In this document: positions 19,080 to 30,380 of the stretch, one piece after another
How positions within the stretch are numbered: position 1 is the stretch's first letter
Layout of the letters: the number at the start of each line of letters is the position of its first letter
Assembly (NCBI GenBank): GCA_038030265.1
Contig: CM075938.1
Coordinates: 19,073,009 to 19,137,008, forward strand
DNA: 64,000 bases
Direction: 5' to 3'
Source of the DNA: Corythucha ciliata
Taxonomy: Eukaryota > Arthropoda > Insecta > Hemiptera > Tingidae
The notes under the pieces: generated by a model
Seen by the model: only the letters and a program-made list of their open reading frames with translations
What the model was told of the DNA's origin: nothing
Database searches by the model: none
Translations under genes and position numbers: made by a program

Positions 19080-20095
19080 TTGCAAATTTTCCAAAGACTT
19101 GTAGCCGGCGTTGACCGTTTGATGGAAGAATTTGTTGAAAATTAGGTGAAGATACTGGCGAGAGGGGGCGAAAAGGTAACTTTGCCCGCCCATAGTAGGA
19201 ATATGTTGGATGGGCGGCGGCCCACCTCGCCCCCAATACTCTGCGCCTCTGGCTGACGCCCCCTTAGAGGTTATTTAGCCTCAACCGTCTGCAGTTCTAC
19301 ATTCAGCATGGTTGGAGGGACTCTAAACCAGCATAGTTCGTAAATCGAAGCATTTTGAAGAAAAATGGTCCAAAACGCTCATTTTTGGCCACTTTGAGGG
19401 GGGCTGTTGCCCCTTCAGAGACGTTCGCGCCGAAACTCATAGCATTACCCTAGGTAAATCGCATTTGGTTCAGATCACAACACTTTGAGAAAATTGGTCA
19501 AAAATTTCGCCCACCCCATGGGGCATTTTGGCGAAAATGGCCAAATTATAGAAATGGACGAAACCTCGTATTATCAGGGTTTGTCATCGGGGAAAATCGA
19601 AACAGCTTTTTCATCTTTTCAGCTTTTGAAATAGTTCTCCCCGCGATTCCGGTGATTTTTGCCGCTTCGTTCCGGGGCCACACGAATTTTCCTGTGGGCG
19701 GCGCTACGTTATCATCAGCCCTGACCGGAAGTCCTATAGGAAAAGCTTCGACGCAGCCGGATCTCGCTGGCCCACGGTGGAGCGGAGAAATAATGCCGAA
19801 ACCAAGGACAAGGCGAAACGGTTAGTTTTGGTCACTTTGAGGGGGGCAGACGACCGCCTGCTGTTCTCAATTCAGCATTGTTGGAGGTACTCTAAACCAG
19901 TAAACATCTCAAATCGAAGCATTTTGGAAAATTGTCAAAAACGCTCATTTTCAGCCGACGGTCACCGTTTGATGGAAGAAATAGTTGAAAATCAGGTGAA
20001 TATATGGGGGGGGGGGATGGCGAAAAGGCAATTTGCCCACCCATTAGGAATATTGGTTGGGCGATGGCCCATCTCGCCGGCCCTCCCCCATCTCT
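19080..20095. repeat. Rearranged dispersed repeat, two related blocks
   Basis: Segments at 19100-19240 (gaccgtttgatggaagaa, gtgaagatactgg, gcgaaaagg, gggcggcggcccacctcgcc) and 19285-19400 (cattcagcatggttggag, ctctaaaccag, aatcgaagcattttg) recur, in different order, at 19835-20095. This indicates two decayed copies of one larger repeat that broke and rejoined. No protein was recognised. From 20096 to 21300 I see no further supported feature. Confidence 0.55.
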
Positions 20096-21304
20096 ACGCC
20101 ACCGGTCGTACGCGGTTTATGTGACGTCACTATGCTGACATCGAGAAGATGCTGGCTCAGTTGTTTTTTAACTGTCTTTTGTCTTTGAGAGTTCCCGCAG
20201 CCTTCTTTCAGTTTCATTTCAATTTCACCCCTCCCTCAGTACCATCAGAATAGCCATCCGCGTAGTGTCGGACAATGGTCAAAGGGCAACCATACCATAT
20301 CACTATATGGTCGTGCGTCGTGCTGAGAGTGAGTCTCTTCAGGAAAAAACTTTTAATTTAAATTTCGGTAGTGCTGGACATTCGGTGTCTTTATGGAGCT
20401 TCAAATGAGCGGGTGAGATTGTATTCTTTTAGTGAGTAGGTACACATTGCTTCCAACTCGTAACCTCGTAAAATTTTGCGTAGAATCTCTTCTATTTTTA
20501 TTTTAATGAAACAAAAAAATCAATATTTGCCTTCGCACTAGAATACCGGGCGGTACTCTTTAAACTCTGTCTAGCAGTCAGCACATTTCACCTTGTTACC
20601 GAGTTTTTTGTTTGCTTGACTGTACTTCGTATTGGAATAAAATTGACGCTCGCTCTAGCTCGACCAGGCTTGCGTTCGGGTTCGGGCTAAAATTTCGTGT
20701 GGTCGCTTATGGTGAATTTCTCCAACTTGGTTCAAGGTGAACCATGTTTGCATAAAAATCAATGCATTTTTTTCTTTGAGCCCGACTTAGTTTTAAGCCA
20801 AAGGGTTTTCACCTGCAAATTGGAAATATCTGCGCATCACGCTAGGTGTTTTCATGGGAAAGGCACGTAACAGGGTCGAATCTATTGATGAGGGTGTCTA
20901 GGTGGGACATTTGGCCCAAGCGGCACTTGATGAACTATTTAAGAGCACTTCATATCAAAGAGCGCTTTAAAGACGCAATTTCACGGGTTTTGGTCCTTCA
21001 AAAAAGCCATTCCGAGGGTTGCCCTCTTGAAGTCCAAACTATCGCGGGGTCCGCCTAATTTGAGGACCAACCAATTGAATTTTGCGGTTCCAGCCTATAA
21101 CTCGCGTTGAAGGGCTCCGACTGTCTTTTCTGTATTTAGGCTCTACTCCGGTGGTAAAACCAGCCATGAAAATTTGGTTACAATCCATAATTCCCCCCCC
21201 CCACCATCACCACCATACGGTCCTGTCGAATTCTTTGGATCAGTTGGGAGTGCCTAATTTACAAACCCAGAGTTATCTCTTCTGACTGAGTACTGACCCG
21301 GCAC

Positions 21305-21535
21305 TTAAAATGCCAAGGACAAAGTGTATTGACCTACACGTAGGTAAATTGTGTGCCAATTTTCAGGTCAATTCGTGCCTTTTAAGTGCCTGATCTGTGG
21401 GCTTTTCCGGAATTTCCCGAGTTTCCTTAGACCGATCGGACTCAAATTTTAGGTCAAGGTGTATTGACCCACGCGTAGATTGTGTGCCAATTTTCAGCGC
21501 AATCTGAGCATTTTAACTTGAAATGCATAGGATAG
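21305..21535. repeat. Two-unit direct repeat of about 80 bp
   Basis: gtgtattgacctacacgtag...ttgtgtgccaattttcag at about 21327-21364 reappears as gtgtattgacccacgcgtag...ttgtgtgccaattttcag at about 21459-21499, each followed by a related aattcgtgcctttt / aatctgagcatttt segment. This is a diverged tandem duplication. Confidence 0.6.
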
Positions 21536-21820
21536 GCACATTTTTAAGGGGACATTTTTAAGTTTCTGGTCAGTAAGTTAACTCTGGGTCAATAAAATAG
21601 ACACTCCCGACCCGACATAACTCGCTTTAAAGTGCCCCGGCCTGGCTGATTTTCTGTATTCACTGGTTGCAGTAGTGACCACTGATGTCGATGCCTCAAA
21701 GTAAATAAACAAATTTAAAGAAGATAACAATAATAATGAGAAAAATGGAAATGGAATGAGGTAATAATAATAATAATTTATTTATTGTAGCCGCCTTGCA
21801 TTACAACGTGAATTTCAAAA

Positions 21821-22237
21821 GTTTTGTTCCGACAGCAGCCTGTCGGGAAAAGTGCATTCCATTCATGCGACAATCGAGTCAAACGTCATAATAAGTTAGA
21901 ACGATATCAATCAATTATGAATGACATGTAGGTCGTGGTATAGAAAGTCAAAATCATAAAATCGTGTTTCTTTTTACCGCAGACCGCAGGCCCCTTTTTT
22001 GGCACCAACTGAGGGGGAACAAAAAGCTGAAAATGAAAAATGAAACAGAGTCGGTTTGGTTGCCTATACGATATGGGAAGGCGGACTCTTGTTAGAGGAG
22101 TGATTTGCAATTAACATCTTTATCCCGGCCTAAATTTCATTCAAAATTGATTGTTATCGTTCTAAATTATGAGGTTTGACTCGATTGTCGCATGAATGAA
22201 ATGCACTTTTCCCGACAGGCTGCTGTCGGAACAAAAC
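21821..22237. mobile_element. MITE family B, copy 1
   Basis: Starts GTTTTGTTCCGACAGCAGCC and ends GGCTGCTGTCGGAACAAAAC, perfect terminal inverted repeats. The next internal motif (tgtcgggaaaagtgcatt, attcatgcgacaatcgagtc) is also mirrored. A second copy is at 57359-57743 with the interior in the opposite orientation. Confidence 0.85.
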
Positions 22238-23735
22238 TTTTTTCAGATTACGTTAATTTTCACATCAGTTACATTAGGTTAAAAAAATGGTATGTCACAA
22301 TTTCACCATTGCGGAATGCGGAGTGCCTGGGTTCAAATCCGAAACAATTTTTTTTTCCTCCCTTTTCGGACCACCTCAGGATTTTTTACTCAAGATTTAT
22401 TAGGCTGTAGGCAAATCAAATAAAAGAGACGGCTCAAAATACAATGTCAATGCAATTTTTTGGTAATTGGGAGGTCCACTAAGGCATAGCGTTAATTTAA
22501 TAGCTCCCCTCCGCCGAGAACTCCCCTGCCATATAAACGGATTTGGTTCACTAGAGTCTCAAACAAAAGCGCGTTCATTTCTCATTACTCGAGTCAATTT
22601 TGGAAGCAATTGCAGCAACAGCCGTGCGTTAGCGAATTTTCAACTAATTCAACCCCCTCTTTCACACCCTTCCCGTGGACCAATTCACCTGGATCACGAA
22701 CTCGTCCGAGATATTCACGCTATTGATTTTAGGCCAAATTTGGTTGCCCTAAGTCAGAAATTGCGACCGTGATCTTGCTAACAAGCGAGGGGCCATATAT
22801 AAATAAATATACAGGGTGTTCAAAAAATAGAGGGCAATATTTCGCTCTGTGATTCTTCACCTCAAATGGGTTAAAACTACCCCTATTGATCATAGTCCGA
22901 TTCTCATCATTTTCCGAGTTATACAGGTTTTAAGTACTTTTGATTTTTGGAAAGGTGCCGTTGCATAGTAACCGGAGGCTCCAAGGTCAATTCTGACGAT
23001 ACCATTGGAAACAACGGCCTTTTTTCTATTAGAATTCAGGCATTCCATTCATTTTTATTCACACGTGCTCAGATATCCAGCCATAAAGTCAAACTTGTTC
23101 AATATTCAACCCCTGTTCACGACATTTTGAAGCTGGATTACTTGTCAACAGGTGCTTTTGGAGATGACATTTTTTCAGAAAAGTTGGCGCATAGTATCAC
23201 CATGAAAATTGTATTTTTAGATCGCCTTCTTATAGGGACTTTTTCTAGAAATTGCATATACGTTCTTGAAAAACACGAGACACCTATTCATTTTTGACGT
23301 AGTTTTCTTGACATAAATCTCAAAATTGGTGACAGAGAAATGGAAAAAAAAGTAATAATGATAAAATAAATAAGAAAAACAGGAAAATAAGCAAGAAATC
23401 AAATGAGTTCAAAGATATTTTTCTTTGAGATTATTGTTATTCATTAGTATTGTTTATTTACTATTATTATTATTATTTATTTACTATTTTTTAAATATTT
23501 TTTCTTAATAATTTTATTTTAATTTTTTATTTTTTTATTTAATTTTGATAACAGTTATTAAAAATGAATGATAATAATTAATAATATGAAAATTAAGACT
23601 TTCTTCTATGAAAAATTTTCCTTTTTTTCTATTGTACATTTTCCCTTTTTTGTGTGCATTATTTATTTTTTTTGCCCTTTTTCCATCTGCAAGATTAACA
23701 CCTCGCATCTGCAGATTAACACCCGAAATCTGCAG

Positions 23736-24292
23736 ATTAACACCTAAAATTCCGTAATTCAACGAAAATGGGACTACAATTGAAAAAGAAAGTTACAGTA
23801 GAGTAGACCAATAATAGGCACAACATTACCGATCGTATTTTGATGAGACAATAATTTTAAGCGACTCACTCGATCAATCGGTTTTGCTTAATTCGTTCAG
23901 ACTTAAATTGCATCCAACAGCCAATCATACCATTTACGAAAATTTGCTTCAATTTTGACGTTTCCTTGTCAATACAACTGGCACTTCCCCCCGTAGCGTG
24001 CAGATCTGCAGATTAATAAAAGCCTGCAGATCGGCCTCGGGCCATCGGTGGGAGGGGAAGTGCTAGTTCTATTGACAAGGAGGGGTCAAAATTGAAGCAA
24101 ATTTTCGTAAATGGTATGATTGGCTGTTGCATGCAATTTAAGTCTGAACGAATTAAGCAAAACTGATTGACGAGTGTGAATTATTGTCTCATCAAAATAC
24201 GACCGGCAATGTTGTGCCTATTATTGGTCTACTGTAACTTTCTTTTTCGATTATAGTCCGATTTTCGTTGAATTACGGAATTTTAGGTTTTA
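23736..24292. mobile_element. Foldback element within repeat R (copy 1)
   Basis: Left arm (attccgtaattcaacgaaaa ... cagccaatcataccattt ... cttgtcaatacaact) and right arm (tctattgacaag ... aaatggtatgattggctg ... ttttcgttgaattacggaat) are inverted copies of about 250 bp around a small centre rich in ctgcagat. The same element is at 28197-28768 in copy 2. Confidence 0.8.
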
Positions 24293-24521
24293 ATCTGCCT
24301 GTTTTAATGTGCCTCGGTCGTAGTACTATTTCGCTCTAATCAGGGAAGACGATCTACGCGACCTAGAGGTGTTGTTGACCAGCCCAGTGATATTGGATTT
24401 TAACGAGCCAACGACCAGAGTTTGGTCCAAGGGTCCAAGGGTGCAACCATGCAATGCATGAAATTTCATTGGATACAGCTCAAAGCCGAGCTTTTTTCAG
24501 ACCACATGTGAAACCGGCTTT

Positions 24522-24661
24522 AAGGCCCGTTCACAAGCTCTATGTTTTCGTTGTGTGGTGTCTACGCAACCTATCAAAATGCTTCATTTTTCGAGGGAAT
24601 AAATTTGTTTGGTTGCATAGACTCCACACAACGCAAACATAGAGCTTGTGAACGGGCTTTT
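24522..24661. mobile_element. MITE family C, copy 2
   Basis: AAGGCCCGTTCACAAGCTCT ... GAGCTTGTGAACGGGCTTT hairpin, the same family as 18281-18420. It lies just 5' of the LINE fragment in repeat R. Confidence 0.85.
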
Positions 24662-24863
24662 AAAGAAAGGGTTATTGACGAATGCTGTAGTTTTAGGCCC
24701 ATTGCGATTGTACCTCACCTGTCAAAGGTTTTGGAGGGTTTCATGAGTCGAGCCATGTACCAATTCTTTGAGGATAATAGACTTTTCTCTGATGCTCAGG
24801 CTGCAGACTTTAGGTCGAGGAGGGGTGTTGTTGTCCCGGCGGCTAGGGAACTGGTAAAGAAAT
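24662..24863 (+). pseudogene. LINE reverse transcriptase fragment, cut off (copy 1)
   Basis: Encodes FRPIAIVPHLSKVLEG and a following block typical of non-LTR reverse transcriptases between motifs 1 and 2 (RPI...LSK..E, then QAADFRSRRG). It ends abruptly at 24863 after AARELVKK, where sequence of the hAT relic begins. Copy 2 (29139 onward) continues past this point. Confidence 0.75.
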
Positions 24864-27069
24864 TAAGGAACCCAACAGAGGAGGTGACAGTTTCAGGTCG
24901 AGATTCTTTGTCGTTTATAAGTTCCTGAAACACAGCCTTAAACCCGTCCCAGTGGGTCACAATGAGGGACAAAATTTTTGACCGTGAGCACCAACGAGTT
25001 TCACCTATTTGGGGCACGCGCCTGCCCAAGACTGAAACAGCCACAGAAGTCCTTTTAGCGGAATGGTGGAAAAACGTTGGTATGCTGGTGAGTGTTGAGA
25101 AGAAAATTCTGCAATTTTTGTTGCTTTTACACCCATCTTGAAGAACGAGGTTCAAGCGGTGGCCATAACATCGTGAAAACAAAGCAAGAGGAGCGACGGC
25201 TTTAATTTTAGCTTGAAGACCTCCCAAGTGGCCAGACATGACACTCGCCCCATCATAACATTGCCCAACGAGTTTATTTTGGTACCCAAATCGTGAAAGA
25301 ACCCTATCGACCAACAGGAAGAGGGATTCGGCGTCACGATTCATGCTAAAGTCGTGGAAGCCAAGGAACCTTTCGTGAACTTGCCCATTTTCGCTCACGA
25401 GTCTGACTATAATCGTGCACTGCGATTTTTGCGACAAGTCAGTTGTATCGTCCACTTGAACTGAAAAAAATTGCGCGGCATTTATTTGTTCATGAATGTG
25501 ACTGTACACGTGTTCATGTATCACGTCAATCAGTTCATTCTGGATCGTCTTTGATTGCCCAGAAAAAATATTTTTTATGGACTCGCAATGATTTTTTACC
25601 TCCGGCGAGCTCCGGTTCATCACTAATTGAAAGGTTTCGACAAAATTACCTCTATTCAAGGATGAGGCTCTTTCGTCTTGACCTCTGAAAGGAAGCTCTT
25701 GTTTCCCGAGCAGAACAGTAACATCAATCAAATGCTCCAATATTAATCTGTTCAAACGGACCTTTTCATTATAAATCGCCTTCGTGTGCAAGCTATGCTC
25801 CGCCAATAGCTCGACGACAGTTGAACCACGTGACTCTAGCCGTTTAAGACCAACTGCTGAGTTAATTAATGTGGTCTTTGGACCCTTCATGTTTCTTGGC
25901 ACTCCTGGACATATTTTTAAAATCGGCATAGCCCTGTGCATTCCACACACCATTACCACGGGATAAAATAAGGCACGGCCAACAAAACAAAGAATTCTTG
26001 TACTCGCTCCCACAAAGCCATTTGTGATGATCGTACCAAGACTTGTTGAAAGACCTCATGAAAACTTTTCCATCCTTTTTATCTCGGGATAATCCGGCAA
26101 TTATTGGGGTCGGTTTACCCAAATGAAGAAGGTCCCTCTTGTCCTCTTCTCCCCAACGGTTAAATGGAGTTTCGAGTAAAATGCACACCGCGTCTCTCGA
26201 CGGGAGCATTTTGAACAAACAAAACAAACGAGTAAATTACTCACCGTCCATAAACGCCAATAAAATAAAATTGAATCTGAACGCAAAAATTAACAAAGAC
26301 AAAGACAGAATTGAATTGAAAATACTAATACTCCGACACCAATCAAGGAAAAACCTCCTCTTGTTTACGGGAATAAAAAGTTCTCATGCCGCGTGGGGGT
26401 GATGCGAGCAGTTTTTTTTTCTTCTTGTTTTTTTTTTTTTTCGGAACGAAAGGGAATGAGAAGAGAGAGAATGATTCAGAATCGCCTCACTTAGGTGGGG
26501 GATAAATTTCTGATCACCCAGTGTGTATTGGGGGCTACCCCTCTTAATCGCCAGCGGTGGTATGACGAAGGGGTAAAAAGGAATAGAGAGCGAGAGGGGG
26601 ACTCAAGGTCAAGAGAGACGGTTCTTCAAATCGCCTCACGTCTCACGTCATCCTCACATCGAGTAATCTCCTCACCGGCTTGCACTACCAAGCGCAAGCG
26701 CCACCCACAACCTTTAGAAGAGGGTGGCCACGAGAGATGAGAGAAAAGGTGGAAGGGAAAGGGAGTCTTCTGTCTTGAGATTTTATTTTATGTAGGTATT
26801 TTCGCCCCTCGTACCCCTCCAATCAACAGAACAGAGCCCTTTTTAGTTATTGAGAGTTAAGAGTTGTAGTGAAAACAACGTTTTTTCCTAAACAAGATGT
26901 CTAGTGAAGAATAGAGGCGCGTCAAAAGTTTAAACCCCTTTTTTATTCTCAAATAGAATGCACGAATGATGAAAATAAATCATTTAGAAATATAAAAAAA
27001 TGGTTTATTTTTTCTGGAATTTTCTGGTGAGGCGGTGCCTCACTTGCCTCACCTTAAAAGCCGCCCCTG
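24864..27069 (-). pseudogene. Truncated hAT transposon (ZMYM1-like TTF/DUF4371 transposase)
   Basis: On the minus strand, 26227 to 25862 encodes a TTF-type zinc-finger region (FNKSWYDHHKWLCG, SLFCWPCL, KKHEGSKDHIN). After a stop and frame change at about 25862-25870, 26013 to about 24864 encodes the DUF4371/hAT catalytic region (FSVQVDDTTDLSQ, GQCYDGASVMSG, CYGHRLNL, ETRWCSR). At the break the sequence reads attaattaac where one ATTA-type unit is expected, so a 4-bp duplication probably caused the frameshift. The 5' terminus reads CAGGGGCGG on the minus strand (27069 to 27061), a classic hAT end. The 3' part, including the hAT dimerisation region and other terminus, is missing at 24863/24864. 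The element is inactive. Confidence 0.85.
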
Positions 27070-27077
27070 GCAGCAAC
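27061..27077 (-). mobile_element. hAT 5' terminal repeat and probable 8-bp target site
   Basis: CAGGGGCGG (27069 to 27061 on the minus strand) is followed on the plus strand by gcagcaac (27070-27077). The same octamer starts repeat R copy 1 at 22612 without any hAT in front of it, as expected for the target site of an element that makes 8-bp duplications. Confidence 0.7.
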
Positions 27078-28196
27078 AGCCGTGCGTTAGCGAATTTTCA
27101 ACTAATTCAACCCCCTCTTTCACACCCTTCCCGTGGACCAATTCACCTGGATCACGAACTTGTCCGAGATATTCACGCTATTGATTTTAGGCCAAATTTG
27201 GTTGCCCTAAGTCAGAAATTGCGACCGTGATCTTGCAAACAAGCGAGGGGCCATATATAAATGAATATACAGGGTGTTCAAAAAATAGAGGGCAATATTT
27301 CGTTCTGTGATTCTTCACCTCAAATGGGTTAAAACTACCCCTATTGATCATAGTCCGATTCTCATCATTTTCCGAGTTATACAGGTTTTAAGTACTTTTG
27401 ATTTTGCCTTGTTTTTTTTTTTTTGGAAAGGTGGCGTTGCATAGTAACCGGAGGCTCCAAGGTCAATTCTGACGATACCATTGGAAACAACGGCCTTTTT
27501 TCTATTAGAATTCAGGCATTCCATTTCATTTTTATTCACACGTGTTCAGATATCCAGCCATAAAGTCAAACTTGTTCAAAATTCAACCCCTGTTCACGAC
27601 ATTTTGAAGCTGGATTACTTGTCAACAGGTGCTTTTGGAGATGACATTTTTTCAGAAAAGTTGGCGCTTAGTATCACCATGAAAATTGTATTTTTAGATC
27701 GCCTTCTTATAGGGACTTTTTCTAGAAATTGCATATACGTTCTTGAAAAACACGAGACACCTATTCATTTTTGACGTAGTTTTCTTGACATAAATCTCAA
27801 AATTGGTGACAGAGAAATGGAAAAAAAAAGTAATAATGATAAAATAAATAAGAAAAACAGGAAAATAAGCAAGAAATCAAATGAGTTCAAAGATATTTTT
27901 CTTTGAGATTATTGTTATTCATTAGTATTGTTTATTTACTATTATTATTATTATTTATTTACTATTTTTTAAATATTTTTTCTTAATAATTTTATTTTAA
28001 TTTGTTATTTTTTTATTTAATTTTGATAACAGTTATTAAAAATGAATGATAATAATTAATAATATGAAAATTAAGACTTTCTTCTATGAAAAATTTTCCT
28101 TTTTTTCTATTGTACATTTTCCCTTTTTTGTGTGCATTATTTATTTTTTTTGCCCTTTTTCCATCTGCAAGATTAACACCTCGCATCTGCAGATTA

Positions 28197-28768
28197 ACAC
28201 CCGAAATCTGCAGATTAACACCTAAAATTCCGTAATTCAACGAAAATGGGACTACAATTGAAAAGAAAGTTACAGTAGAGTAGACCAATAATAGGCACAA
28301 CATTACCGATCGTATTTTGATGAGACAATAATTTTAAGCGACTCACTCGATCAATCGGTTTTGCTTAATTCGTTCAGACTTAAATTGCATCCAACAGCCA
28401 ATCATACCATTTACGAAAATTTGCTTCAATTTTGACGTTTCCTTGTCAATACAACTGGCACTTCCCCCCGTAGCGTGCAGATCTGCAGATTCATAAAAGC
28501 CTGCAGATCGGCCTCGGGCCATCGGTGGGAGGGGAAGTGCTAGTTCTATTGACAAGTAGGGGTCAAAATTGAAGCAAATTTTCGTAAATGGTATGATTGG
28601 CTGTTGCATGCAATTTAAGTCTGAACGAATTAAGCAAAACTGATTGACGAGTGTGAATTATTGTCTCATCAAAATACGACCGGCAATGTTGTGCCTATTA
28701 TTGGTCTACTGTAACTTTCTTTTTCGATTATAGTCCGATTTTCGTTGAATTACGGAATTTTAGGTTTT
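28197..28768. mobile_element. Foldback element within repeat R (copy 2)
   Basis: Copy of 23736-24292 with a few substitutions; inverted arms around a ctgcagat-rich centre. Confidence 0.8.
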
Positions 28769-28998
28769 AATCTGCCTGTTTTAATATGCCTCGGTCGTAG
28801 TACTATTTCGCTCTAATCAGGGAAGACGATCTACGCGACCTAGATGTGTTGTTGACCAGCCCAGTGATATTGGATTTTAACGAGCCAACGACCAGAGTTT
28901 GGTCCAAGGGTCCAAGGGTGCAACCATGCAATGCATGAAATTTCATTGGATACAGCTCAAAGCCGAGCTTTTTTCAGACCACATGTGAAACCGGCTTT

Positions 28999-29138
28999 AA
29001 GGCCCGTTCACAAGCTCTATGTTTTCGTTGTGTGGTGTCTACGCAACCTATCAAAATGCTTCATTTTTCGAGGGAATAAATTTGTTTGGTTGCATAGACT
29101 CCACACAACGCAAACATAGAGCTTGTGAACGGGCTTTT
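28999..29138. mobile_element. MITE family C, copy 3
   Basis: Near-identical to 24522-24661, as expected from the repeat R duplication. Confidence 0.85.
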
Positions 29139-29430
29139 AAAGAAAGGGTTATTGACGAATGCTGTAGTTTTAGGCCCATTGCGATTGTACCTCACCTGTC
29201 AAAGGTTTTGGAGGGTTTCATGAGTCGAGCCATGTACCAATTCTTTGAGGATAATAGACTTTTCTCTGATGCTCAGGCTGCAGACTTTAGGTCGAGGAGG
29301 GGTGTTGTTGTCCCGGCGGCTAGGGAACTGGTAAAGAAATGCCTTTTGGACGTCGAAAGTAATAAAGTTGACTACAGTCGTTCGTGTGACATTACTAAGA
29401 ACAATCTCCGTTTATTGAATCGTCACGGAG
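29139..29430 (+). pseudogene. LINE reverse transcriptase fragment (copy 2, longer)
   Basis: Continues the RT reading frame of copy 1 through AARELVKKCLLDVES to SCDITKNN, which fits RT motif A (FxD-type catalytic aspartate region, usually CDLTKAFD in this class). After this the frame runs into decayed short repeats with no RT core. Only a 5' piece of the RT domain remains, so the element is dead. Confidence 0.7.
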
Positions 29431-30380
29431 CGAGTGGCCAGTTTTGCCATTTTCAGGGCTATTTTTTAGAGCCATGTCATATGGTTAGAGCAGTCATTAC
29501 ACCTCCACCCTTTCCATCAGACAAGGGAAAATCATGGGAAAGTGTGAGGTAACGTGGAGACGGCCCCGTTCGGCGTGGGAAGGAAACGGACAGTTTATTG
29601 TTTATAGGGCGTGAAAAATCAATTCATCTTTTTAAGGGTGAGAATAGCCAGTTGTGCCATTTGTTTTGGGCGCAGATAGCCAATTTCAATAGTCGAATCG
29701 TAAGTTGCGCAATCTGTGAGGCGCGAATGGTTAGTTAGTGGGTAGCCACTTTTACGGTGGGAATAGCCGGTTTGGCTATTTGAAGGGCACATATAATCCG
29801 TTTAGCCATTTTTAGGCCAAATAGTCCGCCAGGCCATTTCTAGGGGGAGATTGGTCAGTTTGCCATTTTCAGGGAGCAACTTGCAAGCTTAACTATTTTG
29901 AAGGCATGAATCGTCAGTTTTGTCATTTTAAGGCCGTATAGTCATTTTTGACATTTTTAGGATGTGAATAACCAATTCGGCTATTTAAAGGGTGGAAATT
30001 GTCATTAAGGCCATTTTTAGAACAAGTATAGACGCAATGGCTATGTTCAGGGGACAAATCGTCAGTTTACTCAAGGTTATAGACCAAACGGTTAGTTCAG
30101 CTACTTTTAAGGCATGAAGCGTGCGCCAATATAGCCGTTTAATGGGCGCGAATAGTCGGTTTGGCCATGTTTGGATCGCAAGTGGTCGGTTTTAAAATAG
30201 TAATTTAGCCATTTAAAAAATGCATTAAATCATTTTTAAATGTATGTAGTTTTCAAGTTCATTAAATTCATTTTTGCCCATGTAAGACACGAATTCAGTT
30301 TGGCCGTTTTTTCGCCTGAAGAATTGCCAGTTTGCTATTTCTAAGGCGTGAATAGCCAGTTTGGCTATTTATAGGGTACC
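29430..30380 (+). repeat. Decayed minisatellite, unit about 35-40 bp
   Basis: A loosely periodic pattern resembling 'aggg.gtgaatagccagtttggccattttta' recurs roughly twenty times (for example 29434, 29642, 29763, 29838, 29905, 29968, 30147, 30305, 30345). No two units are identical. No ORF follows the period. The region starts where the LINE fragment fades and ends near 30380. From 30381 to 32462 I see nothing further I can support. Confidence 0.65.

Larger units (their letters stand above)
22612..24863 (+). repeat. Direct repeat unit R, copy 1 (2,252 bp)
   Basis: Nearly identical over its whole length to 27070-29340 (2,271 bp); the main difference is a run of about 18 bases (tgccttg plus T tract) near 27405-27424 that is present only in copy 2. 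Contents in order: a block beginning gcagcaacagccg; a tacagggtgttcaaaaaatag motif; an AT-rich stretch; tctgcagattaacacc repeats; a 0.55-kb foldback; a family C MITE; and the start of a LINE reverse-transcriptase fragment. The repeat breaks at 24863 inside that fragment. The left flank (ggaagcaatt) differs from copy 2. Confidence 0.95.
27070..29340 (+). repeat. Direct repeat unit R, copy 2 (2,271 bp)
   Basis: Second copy of 22612-24863, beginning directly at the hAT terminus. It carries the same foldback (28197-28768), family C MITE (28999-29138) and LINE fragment. At 29340 the LINE sequence continues without interruption, so this copy keeps the original right flank. Confidence 0.95.

Noticed and set aside
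21200..21215. His-rich peptide reading near 21190-21220
   Set aside because: Comes from a simple ccaccatcaccacc tract with no supporting exon structure.
22314..22345. tRNA or SINE at gcctgggttcaaatccgaaac
   Set aside because: Has a B-box-like word but no A box, anticodon stem or acceptor pairing around it.
23700..23755. CRISPR-like array (tctgcagattaacacc repeated)
   Set aside because: Only three adjacent short units without spacers, in a metazoan transposon context.
22612..29340. LTR retrotransposon with 2.25-kb LTRs
   Set aside because: The direct repeats flank an internal segment, but there is no gag-pol, primer-binding site or TG..CA ends; the interior is a broken hAT and the repeats contain a LINE fragment and MITEs.
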